From Actinoallomurus iriomotensis (GTDB lineage Bacteria > Actinomycetota > Actinomycetes > Streptosporangiales > Streptosporangiaceae), in assembly GCF_030269445.1 (NCBI RefSeq), contig NZ_BSTJ01000004.1:186001-250000 (forward strand): a DNA stretch of 64,000 nt. The letters are read 5' to 3'. The notes below the pieces were generated by a model that was given only the letters and a program-made list of their open reading frames with translations, had not been told where the DNA came from and made no database searches. How positions within the stretch are numbered: position 1 is the stretch's first letter; the number at the start of each line of letters is the position of its first letter. This document shows, in pieces, positions 17,379-25,780 of the stretch. The position numbers were made by a program, and so were the translations under genes.

Positions 17379-18121
17379 CAGCCGATCGGGACGGTCTCCT
17401 CCTCGCGCGCCACCTCGACCGGTCCCGCGTACGTCCGGCGGGCCGCCTCCTCCGCGTGAACGGCGAACGTGCCGGGCCACAGGTGGGTCAGCATCAGGCG
17501 CCCGGCGCCGGCCTTCGTGGCCCACTCGCCGGCCTGCCGCGCACTGGACAGGTAGCGGGCGTCCTCGGCCGGCACGACCTCCGGATGGGTCGCCTCGGCG
17601 AGGAACAGGTCGGCGTCGCGGGCCAGCTCGGCCAGTTCGCGGCACGGCCCCGTGTCGCCGGTGTAGGCCAGCACCTTGCCCTCCGCGGTCAGCCGCAGGC
17701 CCGCGTTCGGCACGAAGTGCGGCAGCGCCCACGTGTCGACCGTGAAGGGGCCGATCTCGAACCGCCCGCCCGCGGTGAAGGTGCGGAGCGTGAGGGCGTC
17801 GTCGAGCATGCCGGGCCGGTCGAGGGCCAGCACCCGGTCGAGGGCGCCGGGCAGCGCGTGAACGGGCAGCTTCGGCGCCGGGTCCGGATCGAGTGCCCGT
17901 GCCCGCAGCAGCGGATTCAGGTCGGCGCAGTGGTCGGGATGCCCGTGGCTCACCAGGACCGCGTCCACCTCCCGCGCGTCGACGTGCCGCAGCAGGCGCG
18001 GCAGCGTGGCGTACCCGGGGTCGATGAGCAGCCGGAATCCGTCGCTCTCGACCAGATAGCCGCTGCACGCGCGTCCGGGCGTGGGCCACGCCCCGCAGCT
18101 GCCGAGCACCGTCATGCGCAT
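17378..18121 (-). CDS. MBL-fold metallo-hydrolase
   Basis: 247 residues from the ATG at 18121, which has GGAG 8 bases upstream; a longer in-frame reading to 18211 is less likely. The N-terminal MTVLGSCGAWPTPGRACSGY is typical of the RNase Z-like/phosphodiesterase branch. The zinc motif is VSHGHPDHCADL (HxHxDH), with further ligands in YTGDTGP and LTHLWPG. These proteins hydrolyse phosphodiesters, lactones or thioesters; the exact substrate is not evident. The gene stands alone between two terminators and a promoter gap. Confidence 0.85.
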   Translation of the reverse strand: MRMTVLGSCGAWPTPGRACSGYLVESDGFRLLIDPGYATLPRLLRHVDAREVDAVLVSHGHPDHCADLNPLLRARALDPDPAPKLPVHALPGALDRVLALDRPGMLDDALTLRTFTAGGRFEIGPFTVDTWALPHFVPNAGLRLTAEGKVLAYTGDTGPCRELAELARDADLFLAEATHPEVVPAEDARYLSSARQAGEWATKAGAGRLMLTHLWPGTFAVHAEEAARRTYAGPVEVAREEETVPIG

Positions 18122-18383
18122 TGCGTCAGCTCCCATCGGTCGTGTCGGGACTCGTGCCGACTCGCCACGGAACGTCAACCGGTGGCGTCTCTGAGTCGTT
18201 ATCTCACACATCCGACCGGCCGCGCCCCCGCGATCGCCTACGGACCGCCTGAGCTGCCGGTACGCGGCCTGGCACCGTTTTCACCGCCCCGTCGAGCAAT
18301 CCCGGCACAGCGCCCTTACCGGGTTGTTTTAGGGCGTTTTAGACGGGCAGAAGAGCCTGGCAACCGCACCTCAGGAGGCAACC

Positions 18384-19181
18384 ATGTCGACCGTCGCAGT
18401 GGTCGTCATCGTCATAGTCGTGCTCGTGGTGTTGGCCGTCGCCGGGTACTTCGCCCGGGCGCAGGCGCGGCGACGCGGCCTGCGGCAGCGCTTCGGCCCC
18501 GAGTACGACCGGGCGGTGAAGGACCACGAGAGCACCCGCGAGGCCGAGCAGGAACTGCTCGCCCGGCAGAAGCGTCACGACCAGCTGGAGATCCGTCCGC
18601 TGGCCCCCGAGGTGCGCGAGCGCCACCTCGGCGAGTGGCGCCAGGTCCAGGAGCGTTTCGTGGACGCGCCGGAGACCGCCGTCAGCGAGGCCGACCGGCT
18701 CATCCACCAGGTGATGAGCGAGCGCGGCTACCCGACCGACGAGGGCTACGAGCAGCAGGTCGCGGACCTGTCCGTCGAGCACGCCGCCACCATCGGCCGG
18801 TACCGGCAGGCCCACGACATCGGCTCCCGTGCCGGGAGCGGGCAGGCCTCGACCGAGGACCTGCGGCAGGCCATGGTGCACTACCGCGCGCTGTTCACCG
18901 AGCTGCTCGACATCGGCGACGACGCGAACGCCACGAACCACGCCACCGATCGCGCCGCCGAGCCGGACGCGGCCGGGTCGGAGACGACGGCCGCACCCGC
19001 GACCGAGACCGGCGCGCGGGGCGAGACGGCCGAAGAGGAAGCGGAGGCCGAGCGGGACGGCACCGCGCCGCGTACGAAGACCGGCGCGAAGGTGAAGGCC
19101 GCCGCCGAGCGCGCCGAGACCGACACGAAGACCCGCGCACGGACCACGCGGACCGCGCGGCGCGACGACGAGGGAGCGTAG
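18384..19181 (+). CDS. Membrane-anchored helical protein, unknown function (pair member 1)
   Basis: 265 residues, with AGGAGG upstream of the ATG. One N-terminal membrane segment (about residues 4-24) is followed by a charged helical domain with RHLGEWRQVQERFVDAPETA at about residues 74-93, and then a long low-complexity tail rich in Ala, Glu, Thr and Arg. The core recurs in the next gene, 3 bp downstream (RWREVKGDFVDDPADAV), followed in both by a helix with Y.AL/SL and E.LL/VL. The two are therefore related proteins in one operon. This pair is common in actinomycetes and its role is unknown to me; a membrane scaffold with a soluble partner is one idea. Confidence 0.75.
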   Translation: MSTVAVVVIVIVVLVVLAVAGYFARAQARRRGLRQRFGPEYDRAVKDHESTREAEQELLARQKRHDQLEIRPLAPEVRERHLGEWRQVQERFVDAPETAVSEADRLIHQVMSERGYPTDEGYEQQVADLSVEHAATIGRYRQAHDIGSRAGSGQASTEDLRQAMVHYRALFTELLDIGDDANATNHATDRAAEPDAAGSETTAAPATETGARGETAEEEAEAERDGTAPRTKTGAKVKAAAERAETDTKTRARTTRTARRDDEGA

Positions 19182-19184
19182 GCG

Positions 19185-19847
19185 ATGAACGGCTACCACG
19201 AACGCTCATTGGACGACCCCCGCCCACCGGCCGAGGACCGGCCCGTCGCGGGCTGGCCCGCCGAGGAGGCCGACCAGGGTGAGCACCGGGCCGCGGCCTC
19301 CGGTGAGGAGGAGCCGCTGGTCGGCGAGGTCTGGGACAAGGACGCCTCCACCGAACCCGCCGGAACCGCGACCGGCCGGGAGGGCGAGCCGGTCTCCTCG
19401 GAGGAGACCGCGGACGCGACGGCCGAGGACGAGGCCGGCCGCGGCCGCTACGGCGAGCCGTTCGGCACCGAGGAACCGATCATCGTCTCGGACTCGACCA
19501 CCGAAGAGGAGACGGTGTCCGAGGGCGCCGAGCCGGCGGCGACCGGCGCCGCCCCGACGGCCGCCGACGAGCTCACCGTCGACCGGCTCATCGACGCCGA
19601 CGCCGCCGAGCGGTTCCGGACGCGCTGGCGCGAGGTCAAGGGCGACTTCGTGGACGACCCGGCGGACGCCGTACGGCAGGCGAGCGCCCTGTCGCGGGAG
19701 ACCGTGGACGAGCTCACCGCGGCGCTGGGCCGGCTGCGGGAGCGGCTCGACGACCACTGGGGCGAGGGCGAGGAGTCCGACACCGAGCGGCTCCGGGTGG
19801 CGCTGCGCGGCTACGGCTCCCTGATCGAACGCGTCCTGGGCCACTGA
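19185..19847 (+). CDS. Acidic cytoplasmic protein, unknown function (pair member 2)
   Basis: 220 residues. The first 130 are acidic and low-complexity (Glu, Ala, Thr, Pro). The last 90 hold the shared helical core: DRLIDADAAERFRTRWREVK, then GDFVDDPADAV and a C-terminal helix ending LIERVLGH. That core is recognisably related to the one in the preceding gene, but here there is no membrane segment. The genes are 3 bp apart. A soluble partner for the membrane-bound paralogue is plausible by inference. A GC-rich hairpin follows the stop. Confidence 0.72.
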   Translation: MNGYHERSLDDPRPPAEDRPVAGWPAEEADQGEHRAAASGEEEPLVGEVWDKDASTEPAGTATGREGEPVSSEETADATAEDEAGRGRYGEPFGTEEPIIVSDSTTEEETVSEGAEPAATGAAPTAADELTVDRLIDADAAERFRTRWREVKGDFVDDPADAVRQASALSRETVDELTAALGRLRERLDDHWGEGEESDTERLRVALRGYGSLIERVLGH

Positions 19848-19859
19848 CGACGGACGGAC

Positions 19860-19888
19860 GGCGGCGGGCGCTCGGCGCGTCCGCCGCC
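19860..19888. terminator. Hairpin between convergent genes
   Basis: GGCGGCGG (19860-19867) pairs with CCGCCGCC (19881-19888) around a 13-nt loop. It lies in the 55-bp gap between the rightward helical-protein pair and the leftward esterase gene. Confidence 0.55.
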
Positions 19889-19902
19889 TCGTCACGTCCG
19901 GG

Positions 19903-20982
19903 TCAGGCCGGGCGTGGGAACGACAGCCGGTCGCTGAGCCAGGCGTAGGCGTTCGGCAGCATGGAGTTCCACACGGCGGCGTTGTGCCCGCCGTTCTTCA
20001 GCACGTACTCGAACGCCTGTGTGGGCGGCCGTACGAGCGGCACGAGCCGGACGAGTTCGCGGTAGGACGCGCGGTCCTGCCGGGTGCCGGCGAGCAGGAG
20101 ACCGACCGGCGGCCGCTGGGTCCGCAGGATCTCCGGGAGGGAGTTCTGGGCGTCCAGCGCCGGGTCGGCGCGGACCTGCGGCGTCTGCGGCGTCGTGTCG
20201 CCCTGCATGCTGACCGCGGCGCCGAACAGGTCCGGGCGGCGCAGGGCGAGTTTGGCGGCGCAGTAACCGCCGGTGGAGAACCCCATGACCCCCCACGAGT
20301 CCCGCCCGGACTCGGCGCGGAAGGCGCTCGTCACCGCCGTGCGCACGTCATCGGCCAGCCAGGTCTCGACGCGCGGACCGGCCGGGAAGTCGACGCACTC
20401 GGTGTCGCGGCCCGGTTCGACCGTCATGGTGGGCGCGACCAGGATGAACGGGTGGGCCCGGCGGGCCGCGATCGCGTCCTGGAGCGCCCCGACCCCGCGT
20501 ACGGCGTGGAACCACGTCGACGGGCTGCCGGGATAGCCGGGCAGGAGTTCCACGACCGGATAGGTGCGGCGAGCGCCGGCCGGGGAGTCGTATCCCGGCG
20601 GCACCCACACGAGGATCCGTGATCGGACGCCGGAGTGCTCGCCGCTGTAGGTCGCGGAGTAGACGTCCTCGCCGAGGGACCGGTCGCGCCGGAAGTCCGC
20701 CCGGCCGATGCCGGCCCCGGCCGGGCCGGCCGCCTGGATCGCGGCGGTCTCCCCCGTCCCGCCGCCGACCAGGTCCTCCCATGAGGCGTAGAAGCCGTAG
20801 TGGTCGTTGATCGCGACCCCGCCGAGCAGCAGCGCCAGCGCCTGGCAGGTGACGATCATCGCGAACCGCACGGCGGCCGCCACGCGTCCGCGGACGCGGT
20901 TCCACAGGACCAGGCAGGCCACCGGCGCGCCCAGCGCGAGAAGAACGGCCAGCACCAGCAACGGCAGGCCCGTCAGGCCCAT
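19903..20982 (-). CDS. Membrane-anchored esterase, esterase D/mycolyltransferase-like fold
   Basis: 359 residues. The first 60 contain two hydrophobic segments (a signal anchor and a second span). The rest is an alpha/beta hydrolase: RILVWVPPGYDS and YPVVELLPGYPGSPSTW, the nucleophile elbow WGVMGFSTGGYCAAKLAL, and the distal His in GGHNAAVW. This is the PF00756 family, which includes S-formylglutathione hydrolases, antigen-85 mycolyltransferases and many secreted esterases. The topology puts the catalytic domain outside the cell, suggesting a role in cell-surface ester chemistry. Monocistronic. Confidence 0.82.
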   Translation of the reverse strand: MGLTGLPLLVLAVLLALGAPVACLVLWNRVRGRVAAAVRFAMIVTCQALALLLGGVAINDHYGFYASWEDLVGGGTGETAAIQAAGPAGAGIGRADFRRDRSLGEDVYSATYSGEHSGVRSRILVWVPPGYDSPAGARRTYPVVELLPGYPGSPSTWFHAVRGVGALQDAIAARRAHPFILVAPTMTVEPGRDTECVDFPAGPRVETWLADDVRTAVTSAFRAESGRDSWGVMGFSTGGYCAAKLALRRPDLFGAAVSMQGDTTPQTPQVRADPALDAQNSLPEILRTQRPPVGLLLAGTRQDRASYRELVRLVPLVRPPTQAFEYVLKNGGHNAAVWNSMLPNAYAWLSDRLSFPRPA

Positions 20983-21119
20983 GGCTCCCCCAAGACATCG
21001 ACGCGAGGACTCTCCCCGGCACCGGACGCGCCCGGCGCTTTCGCCGTCGCCGGACGCACCCTAGGACGTACCCGGTGACCGCCCCGCGGGGTTCGCGCAG
21101 TGTTCACCTTTCCCCGCGG

Positions 21120-21575
21120 TCACCCCTCCCCGCGCGGCGACCTGTCCCCCGGCCAGACGAGAAGAACCCCGCACGGCGCGTGGTCGACGACGAAACGGGT
21201 GGCGGGGCCGAGGCTGTCGGGCCCCGGCAGCCCGGGGGCGCCGTCGCGTACGCACACGAGCAGGTCGGCGCCGCTCGCCGCGGTGACCACCTCGTGCTCG
21301 GGGACGCCCCGCTCCCACAGACGGCGGACGGGACGGCCCATGCGGGCCTCGGCCTCGTCGAACAGCGCGGCGGCCTGTTCCTCCTCGACGCCCGCGAAGG
21401 CCTCGCCGGGCTCGTGGCCGGCCGGACCGAGCAGGCCCGTGAGGGTGTCGGGCGCCGCCGCGCCGCCGCCCTCGGTGACGAGGAGCAGCACGATCTCCTC
21501 GAAGGCCATGCCGGCGACCGCGTCCACCGCGCTCTCCCATGCGGCAGCCGGGTTGATCCACACCATCACGGCCAC
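21120..21575 (-). CDS. Universal stress protein-like protein
   Basis: 151 residues if started at the GTG at 21575, which has GGAG 9 bases upstream; GTG 21569 and ATG 21566 are close alternatives. The N-terminal VMVWINPAAAWESAVDAVAG resembles the first strand and helix of UspA domains. The C-terminal GPDSLGPATRFVVDHAPCGV matches the end of that fold, where GxxSxxxxxxVxxxxxxPV binds ATP; the nucleotide motif is only partly kept. Single-domain, cytoplasmic. Role by family: stress or dormancy response. Confidence 0.72.
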   Translation of the reverse strand: MAVMVWINPAAAWESAVDAVAGMAFEEIVLLLVTEGGGAAAPDTLTGLLGPAGHEPGEAFAGVEEEQAAALFDEAEARMGRPVRRLWERGVPEHEVVTAASGADLLVCVRDGAPGLPGPDSLGPATRFVVDHAPCGVLLVWPGDRSPRGEG

Positions 21576-21770
21576 ACGACCACGCTCCGAATGCCGACGG
21601 GAGGCGTCCACCCTGTCACGGTCCGCGCACGGGCGGGCCCGGCCGCGGGGGCGGACCGGTCCGAGGGGGCGCTCACGAATCCGCAAGAATGCCAGAAGGA
21701 CCGCGCGTGAGCACCGGCGCCCTGGCACTCCGCGCCTGCGGAGCGCCCCCGCGACGGCCCGCTCCGCAGG

Positions 21771-23222
21771 TCACACGCCGAGGAAGGCGGCGACCGCGTC
21801 GCGGCCCGCGTGGCCGAGCTCACGGTTCTGGATCGAGTGCGACGCGCCCTTCACCACGACGACCTTGCCGTCCGGGGCGTGCCGCGCCTCCTCGTACGCC
21901 CACTCCGTCGGCGTGGACAGGTCGTGGTCACCGGTCAGCAGCAGCACCGGCACGTCCGGCAGCCGGGCCGGCGGCTCCGCGGACGGCCGTGAGCGCCAGC
22001 GCAGGCACTCCTGGGTGAAACCGCTGCCGGCGGCGGTCGCACGGGTGTACGGCCAGAACCGCTCCGGCGGGATCCGGCGCAGCGCACGGTCGAGGCGGGC
22101 CTGGCGGCCGGCCGTCGGCGTGTCCGAGCGGCCCCACGGCCAGACGCTGTCGGAGCAGAACGCGTCGATGTGCAGGCCGGAGCTGTAACCGGCGAGCTCG
22201 TCACCGCCGGGCTTGAAGAAGGCGAGCAGCGCGTCCAGGCGCGAGGAGTCACCGTGGCGGGCGGCGTGCAGCGCGCCGACGATGTCGCCCTGCCCGCCGG
22301 GTAGGGCGCCGGCGTTCCGGTACGTCGGGTCGGCGAACTCGTACGACACGATCGTGTCGAAGATCCGCACGCCGTCCGCGTCGCCGCGGTGCCGTACCAC
22401 CCAGGCCAGGTCGTCGGCCGGGTCGAAGCCGCAGGCGGGCGCCGCCGCGCAGGCGTCGCGCAGCACGCGCGCCTCGGCGTGCAGGCCGACGATGTACAGG
22501 CCGTCGTCGGCCTCGGGGTCGACGTGCGGCAGCACCGAGTCGAGCACGACCCGCCGGACGCGGGTCGGGTGGACGGCCGCGTAACGCGCCGCGGTGAAGG
22601 TGCCGTACGACACCCCGTCGACGACCATCGTGTCGACGCCGAGCGCCCGGCGCAGCGACTCGTAGTCGGCGACGGTCTGCTCGGTGCCGTACAGACCCTT
22701 GTCGTCGCCGATGACGCCGGAGCACTCCCGGACCGCGGCGGGTGTCGGCGCGGCGATGTCGGAGCTGCCCACCTGGGCCTGCAGCAGCGGGCAGTCGATC
22801 GCGCCGTACTGGCCGGTGCCCCGCTGGTCCAGCAGCACGAACCGGTACTGGCGGGCGATCTCCGGCAGCCGCTGGTGGGCGATCCGGTCGGCGATCGAGA
22901 CGCCCGGCTGGCCCGGCCCGCCGCTGAGGAAGAGCAGGGTGCCCTTGGGCGCGTCGACGTTGTCGGCGGTGGCGACCTGCAAATCCAGGGTGCCCGGCAC
23001 CCGGCCGCGATGGTCCAGCGGCACGGTCATGGTCGAACAGGTGAACCCGGGCTGGCCCTGGCACGGGTGCGGATCCCGCAGCCTCGGTGCGGCGGCGGCC
23101 GGGCGCGGCGCCGGACCCGCCGCGGCCGGGCCGGCCAGGCCCGCCGTCAGCGCGGTCACCACCGCGGCGATCAGTGCTCGTGAGCGAGCGGCCCGAGTGA
23201 ACCGGGAGACACAGCAGCGCAT
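21771..23222 (-). CDS. Secreted alpha/beta hydrolase, TAP-type aminopeptidase family
   Basis: 483 residues from the ATG at 23222. A signal peptide (hydrophobic core ALIAAVVTALTAGLAGPAAA) is followed by a short Pro/Ala linker. LFLSGGPGQPG is the oxyanion strand of the tripeptidyl-aminopeptidase/proline iminopeptidase group. The nucleophile elbow is VVDGVSYGTFTAARYA. The Asp lies near LLTGDHDLSTP and the His in VKGASHSIQ, within the C-terminal TAP-like domain. The enzyme probably trims N-terminal tri- or dipeptides outside the cell. Divergent from the secreted RNase gene; the 200-bp gap should hold both promoters. Confidence 0.85.
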   Translation of the reverse strand: MRCCVSRFTRAARSRALIAAVVTALTAGLAGPAAAGPAPRPAAAAPRLRDPHPCQGQPGFTCSTMTVPLDHRGRVPGTLDLQVATADNVDAPKGTLLFLSGGPGQPGVSIADRIAHQRLPEIARQYRFVLLDQRGTGQYGAIDCPLLQAQVGSSDIAAPTPAAVRECSGVIGDDKGLYGTEQTVADYESLRRALGVDTMVVDGVSYGTFTAARYAAVHPTRVRRVVLDSVLPHVDPEADDGLYIVGLHAEARVLRDACAAAPACGFDPADDLAWVVRHRGDADGVRIFDTIVSYEFADPTYRNAGALPGGQGDIVGALHAARHGDSSRLDALLAFFKPGGDELAGYSSGLHIDAFCSDSVWPWGRSDTPTAGRQARLDRALRRIPPERFWPYTRATAAGSGFTQECLRWRSRPSAEPPARLPDVPVLLLTGDHDLSTPTEWAYEEARHAPDGKVVVVKGASHSIQNRELGHAGRDAVAAFLGV

Positions 23223-23422
23223 GCCGGATTGTCTGCACGGAACCGCGTCCGGCGAAACCCGGCCCGCCGGAGCCGTGCGCTGACCTGTATCGGCCACGTT
23301 CGCCCGCTGTATCGCTGAACAGTGCGTCTTCTCATGGGTCTTCCCGCGCGTCACCGCACGGACACCCGAATTCATCCGCCCTCCCTTGACTGGACCCTGA
23401 CCGGACCGGCAAGTCTCTGGAC

Positions 23423-23815
23423 ATGAGTACTCCCCGCAGGAGACTCGGTCTCCGCTCACTCGTCCTCGTACCCGTGCTGGCGACGGCGGGCCTGCTGGCC
23501 CACGCCTCCCACTCGTCGGTGGCACCGCTGTCCACCGGCACCGTCTGCCACTCGGCGCTGCCGCCGGAGGCCGACGACACCCTGGGACTCATCGCCGAGG
23601 GCGGCCCGTTCCCCTATCCGCAGGACGGCGAGGTCTTCCAGAACCGTGAGGGCGTCCTCCCCCAGGAACCGCAGGGCTACTACCACGAGTACACCGTCAA
23701 GACGCCGGGCTCGTCCGACCGCGGGGCCCGGCGGATCGTCACCGCGGGGAGCGGCACCGACTACTACACCTCGGACCACTACGTGACGTTCGACGCCATC
23801 GACTTCGGCTGCTGA
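23423..23815 (+). CDS. Secreted guanyl-specific ribonuclease, RNase Sa family
   Basis: 130 residues: a signal peptide to about residue 30, then a mature domain of about 95 residues that matches RNase Sa almost throughout. GGPFPYPQDGEVFQNREG and YYHEYTVKTPG are hallmark strings. By comparison with RNase Sa the catalytic residues are Glu89 (in YYHEY), an Arg in RGARRI and His119 (in SDHY). Cys42 and Cys130 would form the single disulfide. The enzyme cuts RNA after G. No barstar-like inhibitor gene is adjacent; the following gene encodes a secreted beta-sandwich protein instead. Such enzymes serve nutrient acquisition or antagonism. Confidence 0.9.
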   Translation: MSTPRRRLGLRSLVLVPVLATAGLLAHASHSSVAPLSTGTVCHSALPPEADDTLGLIAEGGPFPYPQDGEVFQNREGVLPQEPQGYYHEYTVKTPGSSDRGARRIVTAGSGTDYYTSDHYVTFDAIDFGC

Positions 23816-23963
23816 GGGTCACCGGGCGGTCCGCCCAGGCCAACCGCTCGCCGCGATCGGGCAATGAGTCGGGAAATCGGCGCGTGATCGCGGCGAGCGC
23901 GCCGCCCCCGGTGACAGCGTCTGAGGCAGTCGCTCTTTCAGGCGCATTCTCAGGGGGTACGTC

Positions 23964-24407
23964 ATGCGCACACTCACCGTCACCACGCTCGCCGCGGCAG
24001 GCCTGCTCTGCCTGGCACCGAACGCGGGCGCCACTCGCGCCGGCAGTCACCTCACCGTCACCGGTCAGGCCAGCCACCTGCGACCCGCGGTCGGCGAGGT
24101 CGAGACCGTCCGCTGGACGGTGACCAACACCGGCGACGGGCACCTCGACCACGTACGGCTCATCACGTCGGTGCCGACCGGCTGGACGGTCAAGGACGGT
24201 CCCGGCTGCACGCACGTGGCCGCGAACCTCCGCTGCGAACTCGGTGGGCTCGACGCCGGCCGCCGCGTCAGCGTCGACGTCCCGATGGTCGTCCGCAAGC
24301 CGCTCGGCCCCGTCCAGCTGCGCGCGTGGGCCGCCGGCTCCGTCGGCCGGCTGAACGTTCCCGGCCCGGAGACCGCCTTCCAGGTGATCGTCGTCGCGCG
24401 CCGGTAG
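23964..24407 (+). CDS. Small secreted DUF11/CARDB-like beta-sandwich protein
   Basis: 147 residues. The signal peptide ends near residue 23 (LLCLAPNAGA). The mature part is one Ig-like domain: VRWTVTNTGDGHLDHVRLIT followed by VPTGWTV and a Cys pair (PGCTHVAANLRC), the pattern of DUF11/alpha-galactosidase-NEW3-like domains seen in surface proteins. GGGG precedes the ATG. No catalytic residues. Same direction as the RNase gene, 148 bp apart, so not clearly in one operon. An extracellular accessory or adhesive role is possible. Confidence 0.72.
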   Translation: MRTLTVTTLAAAGLLCLAPNAGATRAGSHLTVTGQASHLRPAVGEVETVRWTVTNTGDGHLDHVRLITSVPTGWTVKDGPGCTHVAANLRCELGGLDAGRRVSVDVPMVVRKPLGPVQLRAWAAGSVGRLNVPGPETAFQVIVVARR

Positions 24408-24430
24408 CCGGCGCCCAGCCACCGCGACAC

Positions 24431-24463
24431 GGGCGCGGCCGCCGGATCCCGGCGGCCGCGCCC
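24431..24463. terminator. Bidirectional hairpin terminator, copy 1 of a repeated element
   Basis: A perfect 15-bp stem, GGGCGCGGCCGCCGG with its complement and a 3-nt loop, between convergent genes. The 26 bp from 24419, which include the flank and left arm, are repeated exactly at 29333-29358. Confidence 0.85.
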
Positions 24464-24493
24464 GGCGCGCTCAACGCGAACGGTGACGCGGGT

Positions 24494-24940
24494 TCAGCCG
24501 GTGTTCAGGCAGCCGTCGAAGGCGTAGAGCGGGTTCGGTACCGTGCGGCCGTCCGGGTCGTGAAGGTTCTGCTGCCCGACGTTGTAGGCGGGGCCCTGGG
24601 CGGTGTAACAGCCGGTGGCCTTGACCTGCACCTCGTAGCTCAAGGTCTGCAGCGTGCCGTTGACCGGCCAGTAGACCTGGCAGGTCCAGTCGTCGCCCGG
24701 CCCCTCGTCCGGGGTCTCCGGGCCGCCCTTGGCGCAGGCCGCGGTGGCGAGCCGCGCGGGCGCGTCGGTGTCCTGGCCGAGCAGCCGGTGCTGGAGCACG
24801 TACATGTTGCGGTACGTCGGCCCGACGTCGTCCTGCAGCTTGACCCGCGTGATGTCGACCGTGCCACAGCCCGCCGAGGCGGCGAGGAGCGCGGCGCCCG
24901 TGAGGAGCGTCGCCAGTGGTCTCGTCCGGTTCGATGTCAT
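24494..24940 (-). CDS. Lipoprotein associated with an ABC exporter
   Basis: 148 residues. The signal peptide ends in the lipobox LAASAGC, so Cys25 is predicted to be lipidated. The mature part has several Cys (TAACAKGG, WTCQVYW, ATGCYTAQ, DGCLN) that could form disulfides, and no known domain. The ATG lies 6 bp after the stop of the ABC permease, making it the last gene of a three-gene operon (ATPase, permease, lipoprotein). It may be the extracellular part or a cargo chaperone of that transporter. Confidence 0.72.
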   Translation of the reverse strand: MTSNRTRPLATLLTGAALLAASAGCGTVDITRVKLQDDVGPTYRNMYVLQHRLLGQDTDAPARLATAACAKGGPETPDEGPGDDWTCQVYWPVNGTLQTLSYEVQVKATGCYTAQGPAYNVGQQNLHDPDGRTVPNPLYAFDGCLNTG

Positions 24941-24946
24941 GACGGC

Positions 24947-25780
24947 TCAGCCCTCGTCGAAGGAACGGCGGCGCAGCAGCAGGTACCCGGCGGCCAGGCA
25001 GCCGGCGAGATAGACCGCGGACACCAGCCCTCCCCACAGCAGCGGCGCGTAGTAGGGGTGCGCCGACATCAGCCCGTGCCAGGAGCCGTACGGCGTGGTG
25101 AGCAGCAGATGCCGTAGGACGTCGACCCCGTTGACGAAACTCAGCAGCTGCATGACCAGGCCGACCGCGCTCGGCCCGAGGATCCCCGCCGGGCCGTTGC
25201 GAGTGGCGACCGAGAACAGCAGCCCCATCGCGGTGAAGCCGAGCGTCGGCGGGACGGCCGTCGCCCAGCTCTCCAGAACCAGCCCGGCCGCCGGCCCCGG
25301 TGGGATCAGCGTGCCGGACAGGCTCACCAGCGGCCGCGCTCCGATCACCAGGACCCCGGCGGCGAGGCTGCCGAGCGCGAGCAGAACGACGACCAGCACC
25401 GCGAAGGTCATGCCCGCGAACGCCTTGCCCCAGAAGACGCCCAGGCGGGTGCACGAGCGGGTCAGGATCGTCTTCCACGTGTCGTACCGGTCCTCGGAGG
25501 CGAAGATGTCGCCGGCGACCAGGCAGGTCAGCAGCGGCAGCGCCCACTGGCCGGTGAACACCAGCACCACCATCGGCGTGGCGAAGCCGCTGAAGTGGGT
25601 CCATCGGCCGAACAGCGTGTCGGCGGGCACCGCGTCCTGCAGGCGCAGCGCGGCCACCAGCCCGAAGGGGGCCAGGAAACAGGCCACCGCGGTGAGACGC
25701 ACCCGCAGCAGGGCGGCGAGCTTCTCCATCTCCCAGCGGTACGCCGTCGCGACGCCGTGCGGTCGCGGGTCCGTCGTCAT
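24947..25780 (-). CDS. ABC exporter permease (ABC-2 type)
   Basis: 277 residues from the ATG at 25780, overlapping the ATPase stop as ATGA. Six hydrophobic segments, with the first after about 30 cytoplasmic residues. EDRYDTWKTILTRSCTR in the first cytoplasmic loop and a GKAFAGMTF segment are typical of bacitracin/Nod-factor-type ABC-2 permeases. Partner of the ATPase at 25777-26685 and followed by a lipoprotein. Export of a lipid, antibiotic or peptide is likely; the substrate is unknown. Confidence 0.8.
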   Translation of the reverse strand: MTTDPRPHGVATAYRWEMEKLAALLRVRLTAVACFLAPFGLVAALRLQDAVPADTLFGRWTHFSGFATPMVVLVFTGQWALPLLTCLVAGDIFASEDRYDTWKTILTRSCTRLGVFWGKAFAGMTFAVLVVVLLALGSLAAGVLVIGARPLVSLSGTLIPPGPAAGLVLESWATAVPPTLGFTAMGLLFSVATRNGPAGILGPSAVGLVMQLLSFVNGVDVLRHLLLTTPYGSWHGLMSAHPYYAPLLWGGLVSAVYLAGCLAAGYLLLRRRSFDEG

